Notes: generated by a model from the sequence alone, not told the origin. Numbered from the stretch's first letter, positions 22,738 to 33,540 are shown. The stretch is DNA of 64,000 nt from Ornithodoros turicata (GCF_037126465.1 NC_088204.1:63177807-63241806), one strand, 5' to 3'. Numbers and translations: made by a program.

Positions 22738-23871
22738 GCCAATAAAGTATGTCTACTAAAGAAGGCACTTTACGGCCTCAAGCAATCCCGGAGGACATGG
22801 TACCTAACGCTTGATGAAATCCTCAGGAACTTGGGTTACAGGAGACTTGAAGCGGATAGATGTGTTTACCTATTGATCCAAGGACATCAGAAGGTTATTC
22901 TAAGCGTATATGTGGACGACATGCTTATGATGGCCACTTCATCAGCCCTTCTAAAAACAGCCATCAAGGACCTAGGGCAAAAGGTCGAACTGAAAGACTT
23001 GGGAGAGCCAACCTATATTCTCGGAATTGAGGTACAACATGACAGACAGAACAGGACCCTAACGATCAGTCAAAGAAAATACATTGACGAGATCTTAAAT
23101 CGCTTCAAGATGGAGGATTGCAAACCGATAAAAACACCAATGGAAGTTGGACAGAGGAATGACACGACGACTGCGACTGCTGCAGAGAAGAATCCGAATG
23201 TACCATATCAGTCCCTGATAGGAAATTTAATGTATTTGGTGCAAGGGACACGTCCAGATCTTGCATTTGTCACTCACTACCTGAGCCAGTTCAACTTAAA
23301 TCACACGCTAAGTCACTGGAGGATGGCGAAAAGAGTGCTCCGCTACATCAAAGGAACCCGCAACGTTGGAATAACGTACAGCGCATGCAAGGAGCCCATA
23401 ACAGGTTACACCGATGCAAGCTGGAACGAGTGCGGCACTGGCAGATCGAGGAGTGGTTACGTATTCACAATGTCTCAGGGTGCGATCAGTTGGAGATCGA
23501 CGAGACAACAACTAATAGCTTTGTCAACATGCGAAGCGGAATACATTGCGCTTACGGAAGGCTTAAAAGAAGGAAAGTGGATTAAAACGTTCATGGCAGA
23601 ACTTGGATTCAATAACTATGGAACTCATACCTTAGAAGTCCGTTGTGACAACCAGTCTGCCATCAGAATAACTGAAAACCCGATGCATCATCAACGAACA
23701 AAGCACATCGATCTCAAATACCTATTCGCCAGAAATGAAGTGGAAAACAAACGGTTCAGGATCACATTCTTACGCACTGAGGACATGATCGCCGACGCTT
23801 TGACGAAACCAGTGTCGAACGCAAAGAACACCGTGTGCGGCAAAGGATTCGGCTTCACAAACTTTCCTTAA
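22738..23871 (+). CDS. truncated Copia reverse transcriptase / RNase H reading frame
   Basis: Open from the primer site to a TAA at 23871 without internal stops, but with no proper start codon at its 5' end. It begins within the RT fingers/palm (LLKKALYGLKQS), passes the YVDDM catalytic motif (about 22909-22923), and continues into RNase H (GYTDASW, STCEAEYIAL, DNQSAI, HIDLKYLF, LTKPV). The first RT motifs and the catalytic Asp upstream of LLKKALYG are absent, so the product could not polymerise alone. The uninterrupted frame fits a recent deletion rather than old decay. Confidence 0.9.
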   Translation, partial: ANKVCLLKKALYGLKQSRRTWYLTLDEILRNLGYRRLEADRCVYLLIQGHQKVILSVYVDDMLMMATSSALLKTAIKDLGQKVELKDLGEPTYILGIEVQHDRQNRTLTISQRKYIDEILNRFKMEDCKPIKTPMEVGQRNDTTTATAAEKNPNVPYQSLIGNLMYLVQGTRPDLAFVTHYLSQFNLNHTLSHWRMAKRVLRYIKGTRNVGITYSACKEPITGYTDASWNECGTGRSRSGYVFTMSQGAISWRSTRQQLIALSTCEAEYIALTEGLKEGKWIKTFMAELGFNNYGTHTLEVRCDNQSAIRITENPMHHQRTKHIDLKYLFARNEVENKRFRITFLRTEDMIADALTKPVSNAKNTVCGKGFGFTNFP

Positions 23872-23903
23872 TGTGTAGGATTTGCTGGACGCAGGGGGGC
23901 ATT

Positions 23904-24114
23904 TGTTGGGCTGTATCTTTTGCGTCTAGCGCAAATCCTTTTAGTTTCGGATTAGTTATCTTTTAATAAAAGGCCCGAGCAGCGCGAGGTGTGTGATGAC
24001 AAAGTGGTGTACCACATTCTCTCGCTGACTGGACCGAACTGGATGTCTGACTGATGCTCTCTCGGTAGTGTTGAAGCCACACGCACAGATTGTCCACGGC
24101 ATAAAACCTCAACA
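23904..24114 (+). repeat. Copia 3' LTR
   Basis: 211 bp, identical by eye to the 5' LTR, preceded by a G-rich polypurine tract and followed by the duplicated TGATC. Confidence 0.95.
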
Positions 24115-24774
24115 TGATCGTTGCTCAAAAATGCGATGACCGACATACGACATCCACTGCGCGAAAAGATAATATTTTTTTGAAAAATCCATATTGTGGG
24201 TGTTGCGATTATTATTTAAACAATCAGCGCCTCTGACGGAGGTGTGTTCGCGAAAACCGTTGTCTTTTGGAAAGCTTTCGCTGCACGCGTCGTGTTGCCC
24301 CTCAGCTATGGAGTTCACAACGGAAGATGAGAAAACGTTGATATCTACAATGGAGACAAAGCATGAGATTCTCGTAGCATCCCATGCTTTTTCGTCGCAC
24401 GAGCCACTTCCTACTCCACAATGATCGTGGCTTTTTACTAGTTTCATCGTCGTCGTCCGAGTCGAGCGCAAGATAAAACGCCACGGCGCACATTCCCATA
24501 CCCATACGCTTCTGCTGTGCAGGACGCCATCTTCGAACAAAATGGTGGCGGCAGTAGCGATGTTGCTGTCGTTCGGTGTGACAGGCATGTTTGTCAGCGG
24601 CGGGTGCCGACAGCGTCCAGCCGTGGCGGCCGGCAGACAGACAGACGCGTCGCCCGTCTTTGGTCTGTGCAGTGTGACAGGTGCAAGGACACCGTGTCTT
24701 TCGATGTCGGCATACAAATTTTGTCGGCTGTCGGTCCAGTGTGACAGGGTTGAGGATTGAGCTAGTTGGTAATG

Positions 24775-24860
24775 AGACATCTGAACTGAGAGCGCAAGAT
24801 ACACGGACAAAGAACGGAGAAACAGACAGGACGGGCGCTAACTTCCAACTAAGTTTATTG
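24775..24860. repeat. repeat word block (AAGATACACGGACAAAG...TTTATTGAAG)
   Basis: Words ACACGGACAAAGAACGGAG, ACAGACAGGACGGGCGCTAA and AACTAAGTTTATTGAAG look like a repeat end I associate with arthropod retroelements, possibly Penelope-like. No second copy exists in this window, so the assignment is weak. Confidence 0.3.
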
Positions 24861-25370
24861 AAGAAAATGAGTAAGAAAGCATAAACCCTTCACAGCACAC
24901 GTGTCACATTCTGGGCGCACCGGTTCTGAGCACACCGGATCTGAGGAAGATCAGTTCCTTTTCGGTTAGAGATACAGAAGGTGTGCTAACGCATACATCT
25001 TGATGGTTATTTATCTTTTATCAGTGTGACAGCACCTGTCCCTGTCTCACCTGTCCCTGTCTCGGCCGGTACTCCCAGTTTAGGCGTTCCTTTCAATGTT
25101 TTGCCTGCAATTACGTACGATTACCCAAGAAGGGATGTCGCTGTGGCTTTAGAGTGAAACCTATTATGAGCCAAAGGCGAAAGATATGGTCTGCGTACAG
25201 AATTGCAAAAAGTAACTCCACCCGTACTCGGATACTTTTCCAGGGTATTTGTAACTGTATCTCGGTATTTTTTTCCTGTCAGTAACTCTAACTGTAACTT
25301 AATTACTTTTGAAGCTGAGTATCTGTAACTGTAACTTAGTTACTTTTGAAAAGTAACTTTAACAACCCTA

Positions 25371-25672
25371 ACCTCTACCCGTTTGTAAACAAATGACGTA
25401 ATAGTGTTCGACAGCGCCACCAGTTTGGTTGAGTTGAACTAAACTCGAAGCTAGGGGCGAACAAGGTCGCGCCCGAAAGCCACGGTCTTGAGGGGATTAC
25501 GATGGTCTCTGAAAGGGACGCGACCTTCGGTCCTATATACTTTTCTTTCAATAGAGGCAGCGAACAAGTGCCCATTCGTGGAACCCAGCCCTCCCCTTCC
25601 GATCTGTTTCGGTTTCAGTCTGTCTACCAACGTCATGATGACGTTTCTCGTGTAGAGGTTTATTAGGCATGG
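25371..25672. mobile_element. TATAGTCAG element remnant, the hAT target
   Basis: Follows 16065-16360 closely (GTTTGTAAACAAATGACG, CGACAGCGCCAC, CGGTCTTGAGGGGATTACGA, GATCTGTTTCGGTTTC). The piece AATAGACCTCTAC at 21641-21653 is its left part. Joining the two across one copy of ACCTCTAC restores the order seen in the intact element at 16056-16075. The distal third is missing. Confidence 0.85.
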
Positions 25673-25679
25673 ACCACTG

Positions 25680-27020
25680 ATCTCTATGTATTCGCGATTC
25701 CAGCGAAGCCGTGGCCACCTGGCGACGATTTCGGAAAGCTGCGAGTGGAGGTCCGGCAGCGGGTGCGGACAGGGAAGCGGTACGGCGATACACGTTTCTC
25801 TTGCTTATGGACAGAATGCCGGCAGCAAAGAATGTATCGACATCGAAAAGAGGAATGTTGCACTACTAATTTATTCTCAACCTGTTGAAAATGCCCCACG
25901 CTTTCTTTTGTTTCCCTAATCAAGAAGAACGGGACGGAGGTCCCCTGTGTCGACCGAGTTTCCGGACCAACTCTGTTACCACGATACTATCTTAATATTA
26001 ATCTTAGTAATACCAAACGACGAACCCGCATTTCTTTGTCGTGTTGATGTGTATGCATTTTCAGACCTCAGGCAAAGTAAACAATGTCACCGTAGTAATG
26101 TGGCGTGGACAAGCATCCACTATGGATGTTCTCTGGGATTGAAAGCTTCTGTCTAGTGCCGCAGATGTATCAACGAATGACTCGCAAAGATAAAAATATC
26201 ACACCAAGTTGTACGTAAATACAAAGGGCGGTAGAGAAAACGAATACTTCACTTTGCCAGAGCGTCTCTTCCAGCGCTCAGATGTTCACTGCACAGCAAA
26301 TTAAGCTGCACGTGTATGGTGTAAAGTGAAGACAAGGTGTCAGATACACGCATGCACGCCAAGAGCTTTCAAAATATGTATTGTTCACGTATACTCATAT
26401 ACAGTCACAGAGTTCTGAAAACATCAGGGTCAGAGCTAACGTCATATGAGCACGCTATATCTTCACCACACGAAACAAAGAAAATAAGCGCTATCTTGAG
26501 CTGTTGCAAATGCCCATGTGAACGTTAGCTTGTGCATTACAATTTTAGGATTACTTCTCTATGTTCCGACAAAAAGTATCAATTAATAGAGACACTACAC
26601 TTCCAACAGAGCTGTTGTTCCCTTGATTGCAACACTCACACGTAAATACGAGGGACTATCGGAGGAGAAACTCAAACATGGTATTGCTTGCAGACTAGTA
26701 ATCCACATTCGAAAACACATGAAATGTCACTCTTCTTGGAAACATATCCCTGCTTTGCCTTCTTAGATTCTAAAATGCCTCCTTCGTTCACTCGACTCCC
26801 GACGTTTGTAAACGAACTTCGAGGACGGGAACTTTTTGCCTACTGCTCTGAGTTGAACTGCAGAGTATGAGATGACCAGGTGATAAAGTTAATTCCTTTT
26901 TCATGAAACATGCCCATTTACGGGTATTAAAAACTGAAACAGATGAACATAATTAGGCCGACACCTTGCCGAATACGCTTGCTTCGCTCGGGAGACCTCC
27001 TTTCGTCCGCCATCTTGGAA
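25680..27020. other. unannotated stretch
   Basis: No gene supported. Short frames on both strands lack family motifs. ATGGACCACTGATCTCTAT at 25669 is loosely inverted at about 28366-28387, so the margins belong to dispersed repeats. Confidence 0.4.
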
Positions 27021-27025
27021 GTTAA

Positions 27026-28360
27026 AGGCTGGATCGCGCATAGGAGAGGGGATCGTGGGAGAGAGGTGCGGCAACCGGCCGCCATGTTGGAGGGCCCACT
27101 GGCGTCGGCTGCTCCCATAGGAAACAATTATGGGAAGCGATTTGATTTGGAGTATTTATTGCGCTTTAAACGCTCCTCATTGCTGATTAGCATGCATCTT
27201 TCTTAGGAATCAGTGTGCTGATGTATTCCAAACGTGCTTCAGCCGTCTTCCTCTAGTTTTTAATGGTAATTGCCTTCTTTTTCTTCTCCGCTGCATGTAT
27301 TCCGAATAGGGGGTCGTAACTGTCGTGCACAGGGCGCGTACGCATGAAGGTGAATTTGGTGAATGTCAACCTATAAAGTTAATTATTTTTACTCAGAAAG
27401 GTTTCACACTGTCTGTTATTGTAAGGTACCTCCGTTTTTATATTTTTTGTTTGTTTTCGTTTGTTGTTCGGTTTCCGTGTGATGTTCCGCGGTTCTCGTT
27501 CGTTATTATGTGATTTGGTATTGTACGGTTCTCGTTTGACTTTTTCCATTATCGTATTATGTTCTACGAGTGTCTGTGTGTGTGTGCTACAATAAAACCT
27601 CGATCCTTATTCTGAAGGGGCTCGTTATTTTATTCACCACGTCGCCACCAGTAATGAGGTGGAAACAACTCCAATTGGCAATGAAACTCCCCATTCCTCA
27701 TAACTCCCCATTCCTTAACGTTATTGTCACCAGTGCTTTGCAGTTGTTCAGCTGTCAGCGTATTTCATTACAGAAATTCGAAGCGCTTTGCACGAAGAGC
27801 ATGCACATGCATGACTTATCACACACGCTGTAGGAGCAACTGCACATACGAGGTTAACACAGCAGTTTATTTGCTTCCACCGTACCTCACAGATTAAAAG
27901 AACAGTGGAACAAATTGGCATATTGGCGTAGGTTCTGCATCCGGTTCTTCGGCACAGCTGAGTGACTGTGAGGGGAACCTGCAAGCACAAGCGCATTGTT
28001 TATAGAAAATACATGGTCTTGAGAGCTGTAGGAGCAGTCACACATACTTTCTTAGTACCCAGCGGCACCAGCGAAGTGCAAACAAGTCCGAGTTGTCAGA
28101 TGCACGCCATACCAATAAACAGATTTTTCTTCAAAATAAAGAGCCTTATACCTGTGAAAAATTATCCCTCTTTCTCTGTCCGCGTGAAGTGTACTAAAAG
28201 CTGCAACAAACTGGCATGACATGCCCTTTAATTTAAAAGAAACTTTTAAAAAATACGGGCAGCACCGCTTGAACTAAATGCGACGACAGGATGCGATGGG
28301 CCCACCAATATATGGCGGCCGGTGACCACGCTGTGGAGCACCCTATGCGCGATCCAGCCT
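27026..28360. mobile_element. TIR element with 19-bp perfect inverted ends
   Basis: AGGCTGGATCGCGCATAGG at 27026-27044 is inverted perfectly at 28342-28360. Further inward, GGCAACCGGCCGCCAT (27071) pairs loosely with ATGGCGGCCGGTGACC (28312), so the arms extend about 75 bp. The interior (about 1.2 kb) is AT-rich, with ACAATAAAACCTCGATCC near 27589, and has no transposase. The target duplication is unclear. Confidence 0.65.
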
Positions 28361-28973
28361 ATCCTATAGAGATCAGTGGCATGGACCTACATTATGGGGG
28401 CAAATCTGCTAGCGACAGTGGCGCTCACCAGCTGATGACGCCATGAAAACGTGCAATATGCTGTGAATGCGGTGTTGAAGTTGCTCGTAAGACGTTAACT
28501 TGAGTTGCTTCGAGTCGCTGGAAAAAGTTGCCCCGTGTGAACGCGACCTAAGGCATGAGTAGAAGGACTGGACAAAATGGGAAGGCTCGTTTTCGGTTTG
28601 CATGTTCCGACTACATATCGGACAAAAAAAGTGTTGCGCTTTCGTGTTCTCGTATTCGTATCGAGACATAACTGCGTGCAACAAGTACGTAGCTATGCTT
28701 GAGACCCTGTCGTCGAGAGCGGTAATAGGAAAGAATGACCACGGGAAAAAACGTCCCAGGAAGAGACGTTCGCAAAAAATGTCCCCAGCTGACGGCGCTA
28801 TACGGGCTGCTGACGAGAGTATAGTAGTTATTAGTTTTTTGTTCTTGTTCGTTGTAGTAGAAACGTATAGCTATTCCGAAAATCCAAAGAAACTCATCGG
28901 GAATGCTTCCGCCGTTTTCTTTTGTAAGTCTTCCAACCGAAGTGTGTTTTTGTAATGCCCAAATATAATTATA

Positions 28974-29340
28974 CAGGGTGTCCCAGCTAAATGCGAACAT
29001 ATTTTCTTAAAAATATATATATCATTTTTTTTTTCGAGATGAAATCAATTGCATTATACCATAGGATGAAGGGCACACCTTATGAGGGCAGTAGCAAACT
29101 CATAAGGCAATGTCTTAATTAATTTTCAATAATTAACTTTTTAATTATACAAGATACGAAGTTTTCCCAATGAGAACAACTGATCCCTTTGGTCACCTGA
29201 TACCGAAACCGTTTCCAGAACAAAAATCCGTTCGATAGATCGTCCGGAAAAAGTTCGTGAAGGAACACCATTTTTTCTTTATTTTGTTCAATGCGCACCT
29301 CCGGAGACGCGTCTTTCCTTCACCCCGAATGTGAGAGAGT
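28974..29340 (+). repeat. ACAGGGTGTCC dispersed repeat, longest copy
   Basis: Starts ACAGGGTGTCCCAGCTAAAT and contains CGAGATGAAATCAATTGCAT, AAGGCAATGTCTTAATTAAT and CAAAAATCCGTTCGATAGAT. Pieces recur at 2208 and 8893. It has no inverted partner end in this window and no coding frame, so its class is unknown. Confidence 0.75.
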
Positions 29341-29779
29341 GAAAGAGCACACTATCGCCTCTTGCGTCCTGGAAAAACATTAATTATTAACATTCACATT
29401 AATTAATTTGCCGCGTCCAGTGCAGTTATATGCCTCGGACAACTTACATGCACCCGCCCCTGTCTCGAAGGCGCCCACACACTGGCGCCCGACGTCAGCC
29501 GTGGACGTCCTCTCCGGGACATCCCTTCCGGATCCCGTTAGGAGCAGCTGATCTGTAGCAGCGTCCCTGTTGTAGAACCACCTAGCTATATATATGTATA
29601 TTTGTACTGCCGAAACTTGAAATGTAAACATGTGCTTTTCGGCATGACACTTGCTGATATATAGCAAATCATATGTCAGATGTGTCCGATAATCAGATAA
29701 TTCGTTATACATCATTTGAGACACCGTACTTTTTTACTTCAGCGACGGGAAGGGCTCTCAAACTGCAGAGATTCACGCT

Positions 29780-29965
29780 ATCGCTTCTCGGCCTTTTGGC
29801 TAAGATCATTTGTAGTATCTGTTCTTATCAGCTTAATATCTGATACGGGTTCCATTGGAACCTGCGATATTAACGCTATTTTTGTAATGCGACGGTGTGA
29901 ACGAGGCTAGCCTCGTCACTGTCACGGGTTGTCTTGGCATAGCACTGCAGCCAAGCTCAGCCCCC
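29780..29965 (+). ncRNA. U2 spliceosomal snRNA (gene or slightly diverged copy)
   Basis: The first 70 bases follow the near-universal U2 5' domain (ATCGCTTCTCGGCCTTTTGG, then GTAGTATCTGTTCTTATCAG), including the branch-site pairing GTAGTA at 29812-29817. A IIb-like hairpin (GGTTCCATTGGAACC), an Sm-like site ATTTTTG at 29878-29884, stem III (GACGGTGTGAACGAGG with its partner) and a stem IV with a loop like that which binds U2B'' (CTTGGCATAGCACTGCAG CCAAG) follow in the right order. The length of about 186 nt fits U2. Two bases just before GTAGTA differ from the U2 sequences I know (ATT where AAG is usual). Stems III and IV keep pairing, so it does not look like a processed pseudogene. No convincing PSE was recognised upstream. 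Confidence 0.85.
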
Positions 29966-30529
29966 AATAATAAATCAAACAATAGATGCAAATGGTGATC
30001 TGGAAATTGATCGTTTCGTTGTTCCGCACTTCCTGCAGCAAAAGTATCTGAATTCCATGATGAAACGCTGGAAATCCCCATTTTTTCCGCAGGAAAAGGT
30101 AGTCCCACAGGTGGCGTTACAACCCTGCCCGGTCGCAACTCTCCATCCGAACGGTAACCTTGAATCGCTGACTCAATCTGGTGGGATTATACCCCACCGA
30201 GTACCCAGTACACCATACATGCCCAACGTCTGATCCCGTACTCGACACACTAGACACTGCACAGGCCGCATTCTTATAGGCTCCAGCCCAGCCTTCATTT
30301 GATTTACCCGCCTGTCCCAATGGCACCATACCTGCCCGGCTCGTCAGAGTAAGGGCTATAAAAGGCACCGTGGCTAATTAATAGTGCTGTACCAAAGGCT
30401 CCGGCCCGACCTACACTCGGCACTGTACGGGCTCCGCTGGCACTGCTGCCTCATCAGCGCAACGCCGCTCATAAATGAAGTCACCCAGGGGTCCAATTTT
30501 GCTACGCACTCCAATTTTTCCACCAAGTA

Positions 30530-31441
30530 CAGTCGACCCCCGTTTATCCGGACTTCATTTGTCCGGATACTTCATTTGTCCGGACTTTTGTCCGGATATC
30601 CGGACAAAAGGCACGGGAACGGATTTTGTTCTCGTTTATCCGGACTTCAGCTTCCGGACTCAGACCAGAATTCCAGGGAACGAAAGTCGAAAATTCTTGT
30701 AATCCAACTTCAGTTATCCGGACTACCATGAGTAAGAGGAGACACTGACCCCGCTTCGTCACCCTTTTCGCTGTGTTGGGGTTATTCCCGTCACACGTTA
30801 GTGACCTACATTCCTCCGTAGGGGAGACAACCGTGCATGATGACCCCCTTTTCTATTTGTGTGCATTGGGCCACGTTGACCATCGAGTCATTTGGAAATA
30901 TCTCGAGTAACTGTCCGGTTCTAGAGGGGAAAAATCCAACCCGAGGGCCTGCTGCTTACGGCCCGTTGGCCGATGAAGACATTCCCCTATAGGTGAGCTG
31001 CGATCCCTGATGCAGAGGCTCACTGCGACTGCCGTAGATGATGATGCGCTTTCTGACTACGTTGACGTTCATAAGGATGATGACGCGTGCGCAGCTATGA
31101 CTGATGACGGTGTGATGGCTGCTGCTGCCTCCGATGATGTGCAGCAAGACGGTGCCGATGACGCCAGTGAGAAACAAGGCTTCGACATTGACACTTTGCA
31201 TCCGCACTGGCATTCTTAGAGCAGCGCAACAGCGTGGCTCACCTCTATGCAATTAGCAAACGTTTGCAGGAATCGAGTGCCTACACTACTATGTAACAGC
31301 TGTCATTGACGAGATTTCTTTGTTTTAATTAAACCTTGCTCTGTAGGACGTTTCTATTCGGTCGTTTCATTTATCCGGATGCCCCGGTATCCGGACGATT
31401 TCGCCAGGAACGGCACCGTCCGGATAAACGGGGGTCGACTG
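30530..31441 (+). mobile_element. Tigger/pogo-like element, deletion derivative
   Basis: The ends are inverted CAGTCGACCCCCGTTTATCC, each flanked by TA (30528-30529, 31442-31443). Many TCCGGA words form the subterminal repeats. At 31010-31219 a plus-strand frame (AVDDDALSDYVDVHKDDD, then TDDGVMAAA) resembles the acidic C-terminal tail of Tigger transposases. The DDE core is deleted, leaving 912 bp. Confidence 0.9.
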
Positions 31442-31627
31442 TACAACATTGTGAATTTGAATCGAAACTGGTGGGTTCTCCGAAAGGGCGGACCTCCCAT
31501 GAAGATTGCCAGCTGACAAAGCTTTGGCCAAACGCTGATCGAAGGAACAAAATACAAAGACAAACACAATCTCCGCCTTAACACAAGCACACTACAACAA
31601 TAAAAAGAAAAATTCACCAAAAAAATT

Positions 31628-33300
31628 TTGGCGTCCCAAAGTACAATGTGTAAAAATTGGAGACAAACTAACATCGAGCCCTTACAGATAGCGAATGAAT
31701 TCAACAAATATCTTCAATCAGTGTTTTGTAATGACTGTGACAGTGTCCGTATTCTACGAGTTCCTCCAGATGACTCGGATAACGAGATTCACGTATCAGA
31801 CGAAGGCATTCTGGAAATGTTGCTCAAACTTGACGCAAAAAATCACCAGGTCCTGAAAATATTCCAACCAGCTGCTCAATAGATATTCTTTACGGACCCC
31901 CATCTAAGTATCTTGGAGTAGTACTATCTCGAAAATTGCTTACAACGGCGACGCACCCTGGTGATTGGATGAAAGGAAAAATAATGCCCGTACAAAAAAC
32001 TGGTAATGTATCAAACTTTAGACCTATTTCCTGATCTACCATGCTTGTAAAATGTTCGAGCACATTGACCCAAACTATTGACAAAGTTTCTTGATGATCA
32101 TTACAGTCTTTACAATAAGCAGTACGGTTTCCGTAATCGACTGTCTACTACTACACAACTTGTAGAAACTGTACATTACATCTTGAGTACAATGGATATA
32201 TGAGAGGACAAGTAGATGTTGTTTCCTCAGATTTGTCGAAGGCGTTCGATAGGGCGTTGCATAATGGGTTACTAAGTAAATTATGCACCTGCACTAAATA
32301 TTAACGTTAGCATACCAAATTGCATCAGTGCTTATTTACATAACGGGACACAACAAATATGCAGTGACGGTACCCTGTCTCCTCCACTCCCAGTCACGTC
32401 AGGGGTGCCCCAGTGTCCTATCCTGGGGCCCTTACTTTTTCTTATATACTGTAAACATATTTTTATTTGCGATGTATTAATTTTCGTGAATTTCGCGACT
32501 GCTAAAAAATCGCGAAAAATTGTAGTTGCAAACACATCCTGACGTTTATCCCGCGGAAGGAAAGAGCCCTGGAATTGTGAAATTAAATACTGGCGAATAG
32601 TTTCGCAAATGAAAGATTCCATAATTCAGGAAAATTAATATATTGCGAATAAAAATATGTTTACAGTATACCAATGACATGGTCTCGAACTTTCAACTAG
32701 GAGTTGTAGCGCGTCTCTTTGCAGACGATTGTTTACGATACATAGCAGAGGATACCGATGCCTGCAGTCAGATTTGCCTTCAGCAAGGCCTTGATAATCT
32801 AACATCCTGCTGGCATGAAACTTAACCCTCACAAAACTGTTTGTGCGTCATTCGTGAAAAAGAAAACTCCACAACAAGTTAGTTATGCACCTAGGGTTGT
32901 GGGATCAAAACAAGTCAATAACTTTAAATACTTAGGCGTTACCTTGTCTTTAGACCTTTCATGACACTCAATGTCAATGTGATAAGTAGCAATGTGTACA
33001 AAAAAGTAGGTTACCTGCGAAGGAACCTTAAACAAGCCTCACCACGTGTTAAACTAGCCGCCTATTAAACCTACGTCCATCCTGCTCTAGAATACACTAC
33101 AGCTGTATGGGACCCTCACACAAGAACACTCGCAAATAAGCACAAATGGACCCAAAATTTAGTGGTACACTTAATCTACTCAAAGTACAGAAGAGTGGAA
33201 TCTGTCAAGGCCCTGCAACATGATGCGAACTTACCATTCTAGGCAGAACGTCGTAAAAAATATTACATTAAAACTCCTGTATAAAATTTATTAGAGCTTT
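31628..33300 (+). pseudogene. decayed non-LTR retrotransposon (Jockey/CR1-like reverse transcriptase)
   Basis: In successive frames one reads an N-terminal stretch (IEPLQIANEFNKYLQSVF), RT block-2-like sequence around 32000 (CGTACAAAAAACTGG), the SKAFDR-type block near 32240, then SGVPQ-like at 32400, the catalytic RLFADDC at about 32715, and downstream thumb sequence to about 33300. At least four frameshifts or stops occur, so it is inactive. A 222-bp MITE interrupts it at 32447-32668, directly before the FADD block. FADD and the block order point to a CR1/L2/Jockey-type LINE. Confidence 0.85.
32447..32668. mobile_element. TACTGTAAACATA MITE inserted in the LINE
   Basis: The ends are inverted TACTGTAAACATATTTTTAT, flanked by TA on each side. 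Removing it with one TA rejoins the LINE frame between a leucine-rich segment and the NDM/FADD region, so the LINE is older than the MITE. It is non-coding, with inner TCGCGAAA / CGCGACTG words. Confidence 0.85.
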
Positions 33301-33311
33301 GTAAAGGCTCC

Positions 33312-33540
33312 TATAGTCAGAGACAACTTAAGTCCTACAATTGAGACAGCCCACTCATCCGTGGAAGGCTCCTGCGATTGGCTACCAGCCTTTGCACGAC
33401 TCTTCCGCTTCGTGATGTACTACCGTCTCTCTCTCTCCCCCCAGTCCCCACTTGGTCGCGCCGCACCCCATACGCCCGCGCGGAGCGATTCTTGTGTGGG
33501 GGTGGGGTCAAATGTATCACTTGTGTTGTCACTGACTATA
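33312..33540. mobile_element. TATAGTCAG element, internally deleted copy
   Basis: The same ends as the copy at 16031-16551 (TATAGTCAG...CTGACTATA). The distal half matches well (CCCACTCATCCGTGGAAGG, GATTGGCTACCAGCC), but about 290 bp of the proximal half are missing. Confidence 0.85.

Larger units (their letters stand above)
22486..24114 (+). mobile_element. internally deleted Copia (Ty1/copia) LTR retrotransposon
   Basis: Two 211-bp LTRs (22486-22696, 23904-24114) begin TGTTG and end CAACA and look identical base for base. The 5-bp target duplication TGATC flanks them (22481-22485, 24115-24119). A tRNA primer site follows the 5' LTR, and a purine-rich tract (GCAGGGGGGCAT) precedes the 3' LTR. 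Only the end of reverse transcriptase and RNase H remain; gag, protease, integrase and the RT N-terminus are missing. Identical LTRs mean a very recent insertion or conversion. Confidence 0.95.
22265..24747. mobile_element. CTGTCACACTGG TIR element nested in the hAT element
   Basis: The left end CTGTCACACTGGACCGACA is matched by an inverted copy ending at 24747. An alternative right end exists: GGTGCTGTCACACTG at 22262 is also inverted at about 25024-25038, so the boundary is ambiguous. It interrupts the BED-finger frame of the host hAT element and is itself interrupted by the Copia insertion. One short frame (MEFTTEDEKTLISTMETK, from 24308) may be the start of a transposon accessory protein, but I cannot place it. 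Confidence 0.6.
21654..25370 (+). mobile_element. hAT element, 3.7 kb, carrying nested insertions
   Basis: The 8-bp duplication ACCTCTAC lies at 21646-21653 and 25371-25378. The ends are CAGGGCTGTTAAGTAAC and its inverted, slightly diverged partner (AACAACCCTA), with GTAACTTAGTTAC-type subterminal repeats. At 22170-22262 a plus-strand frame encodes the start of a BED-like zinc finger (HFKFIGTKENGNLELKCLRC), typical of a hAT transposase N-terminus. It is cut off by the next nested element. Without its insertions the element would be about 1.2 kb and non-autonomous. Confidence 0.85.

Noticed and set aside
26955..27126. CpG-richer block with YY1-like words as a gene promoter
   Set aside because: It overlaps the end of a TIR element and no gene follows it.
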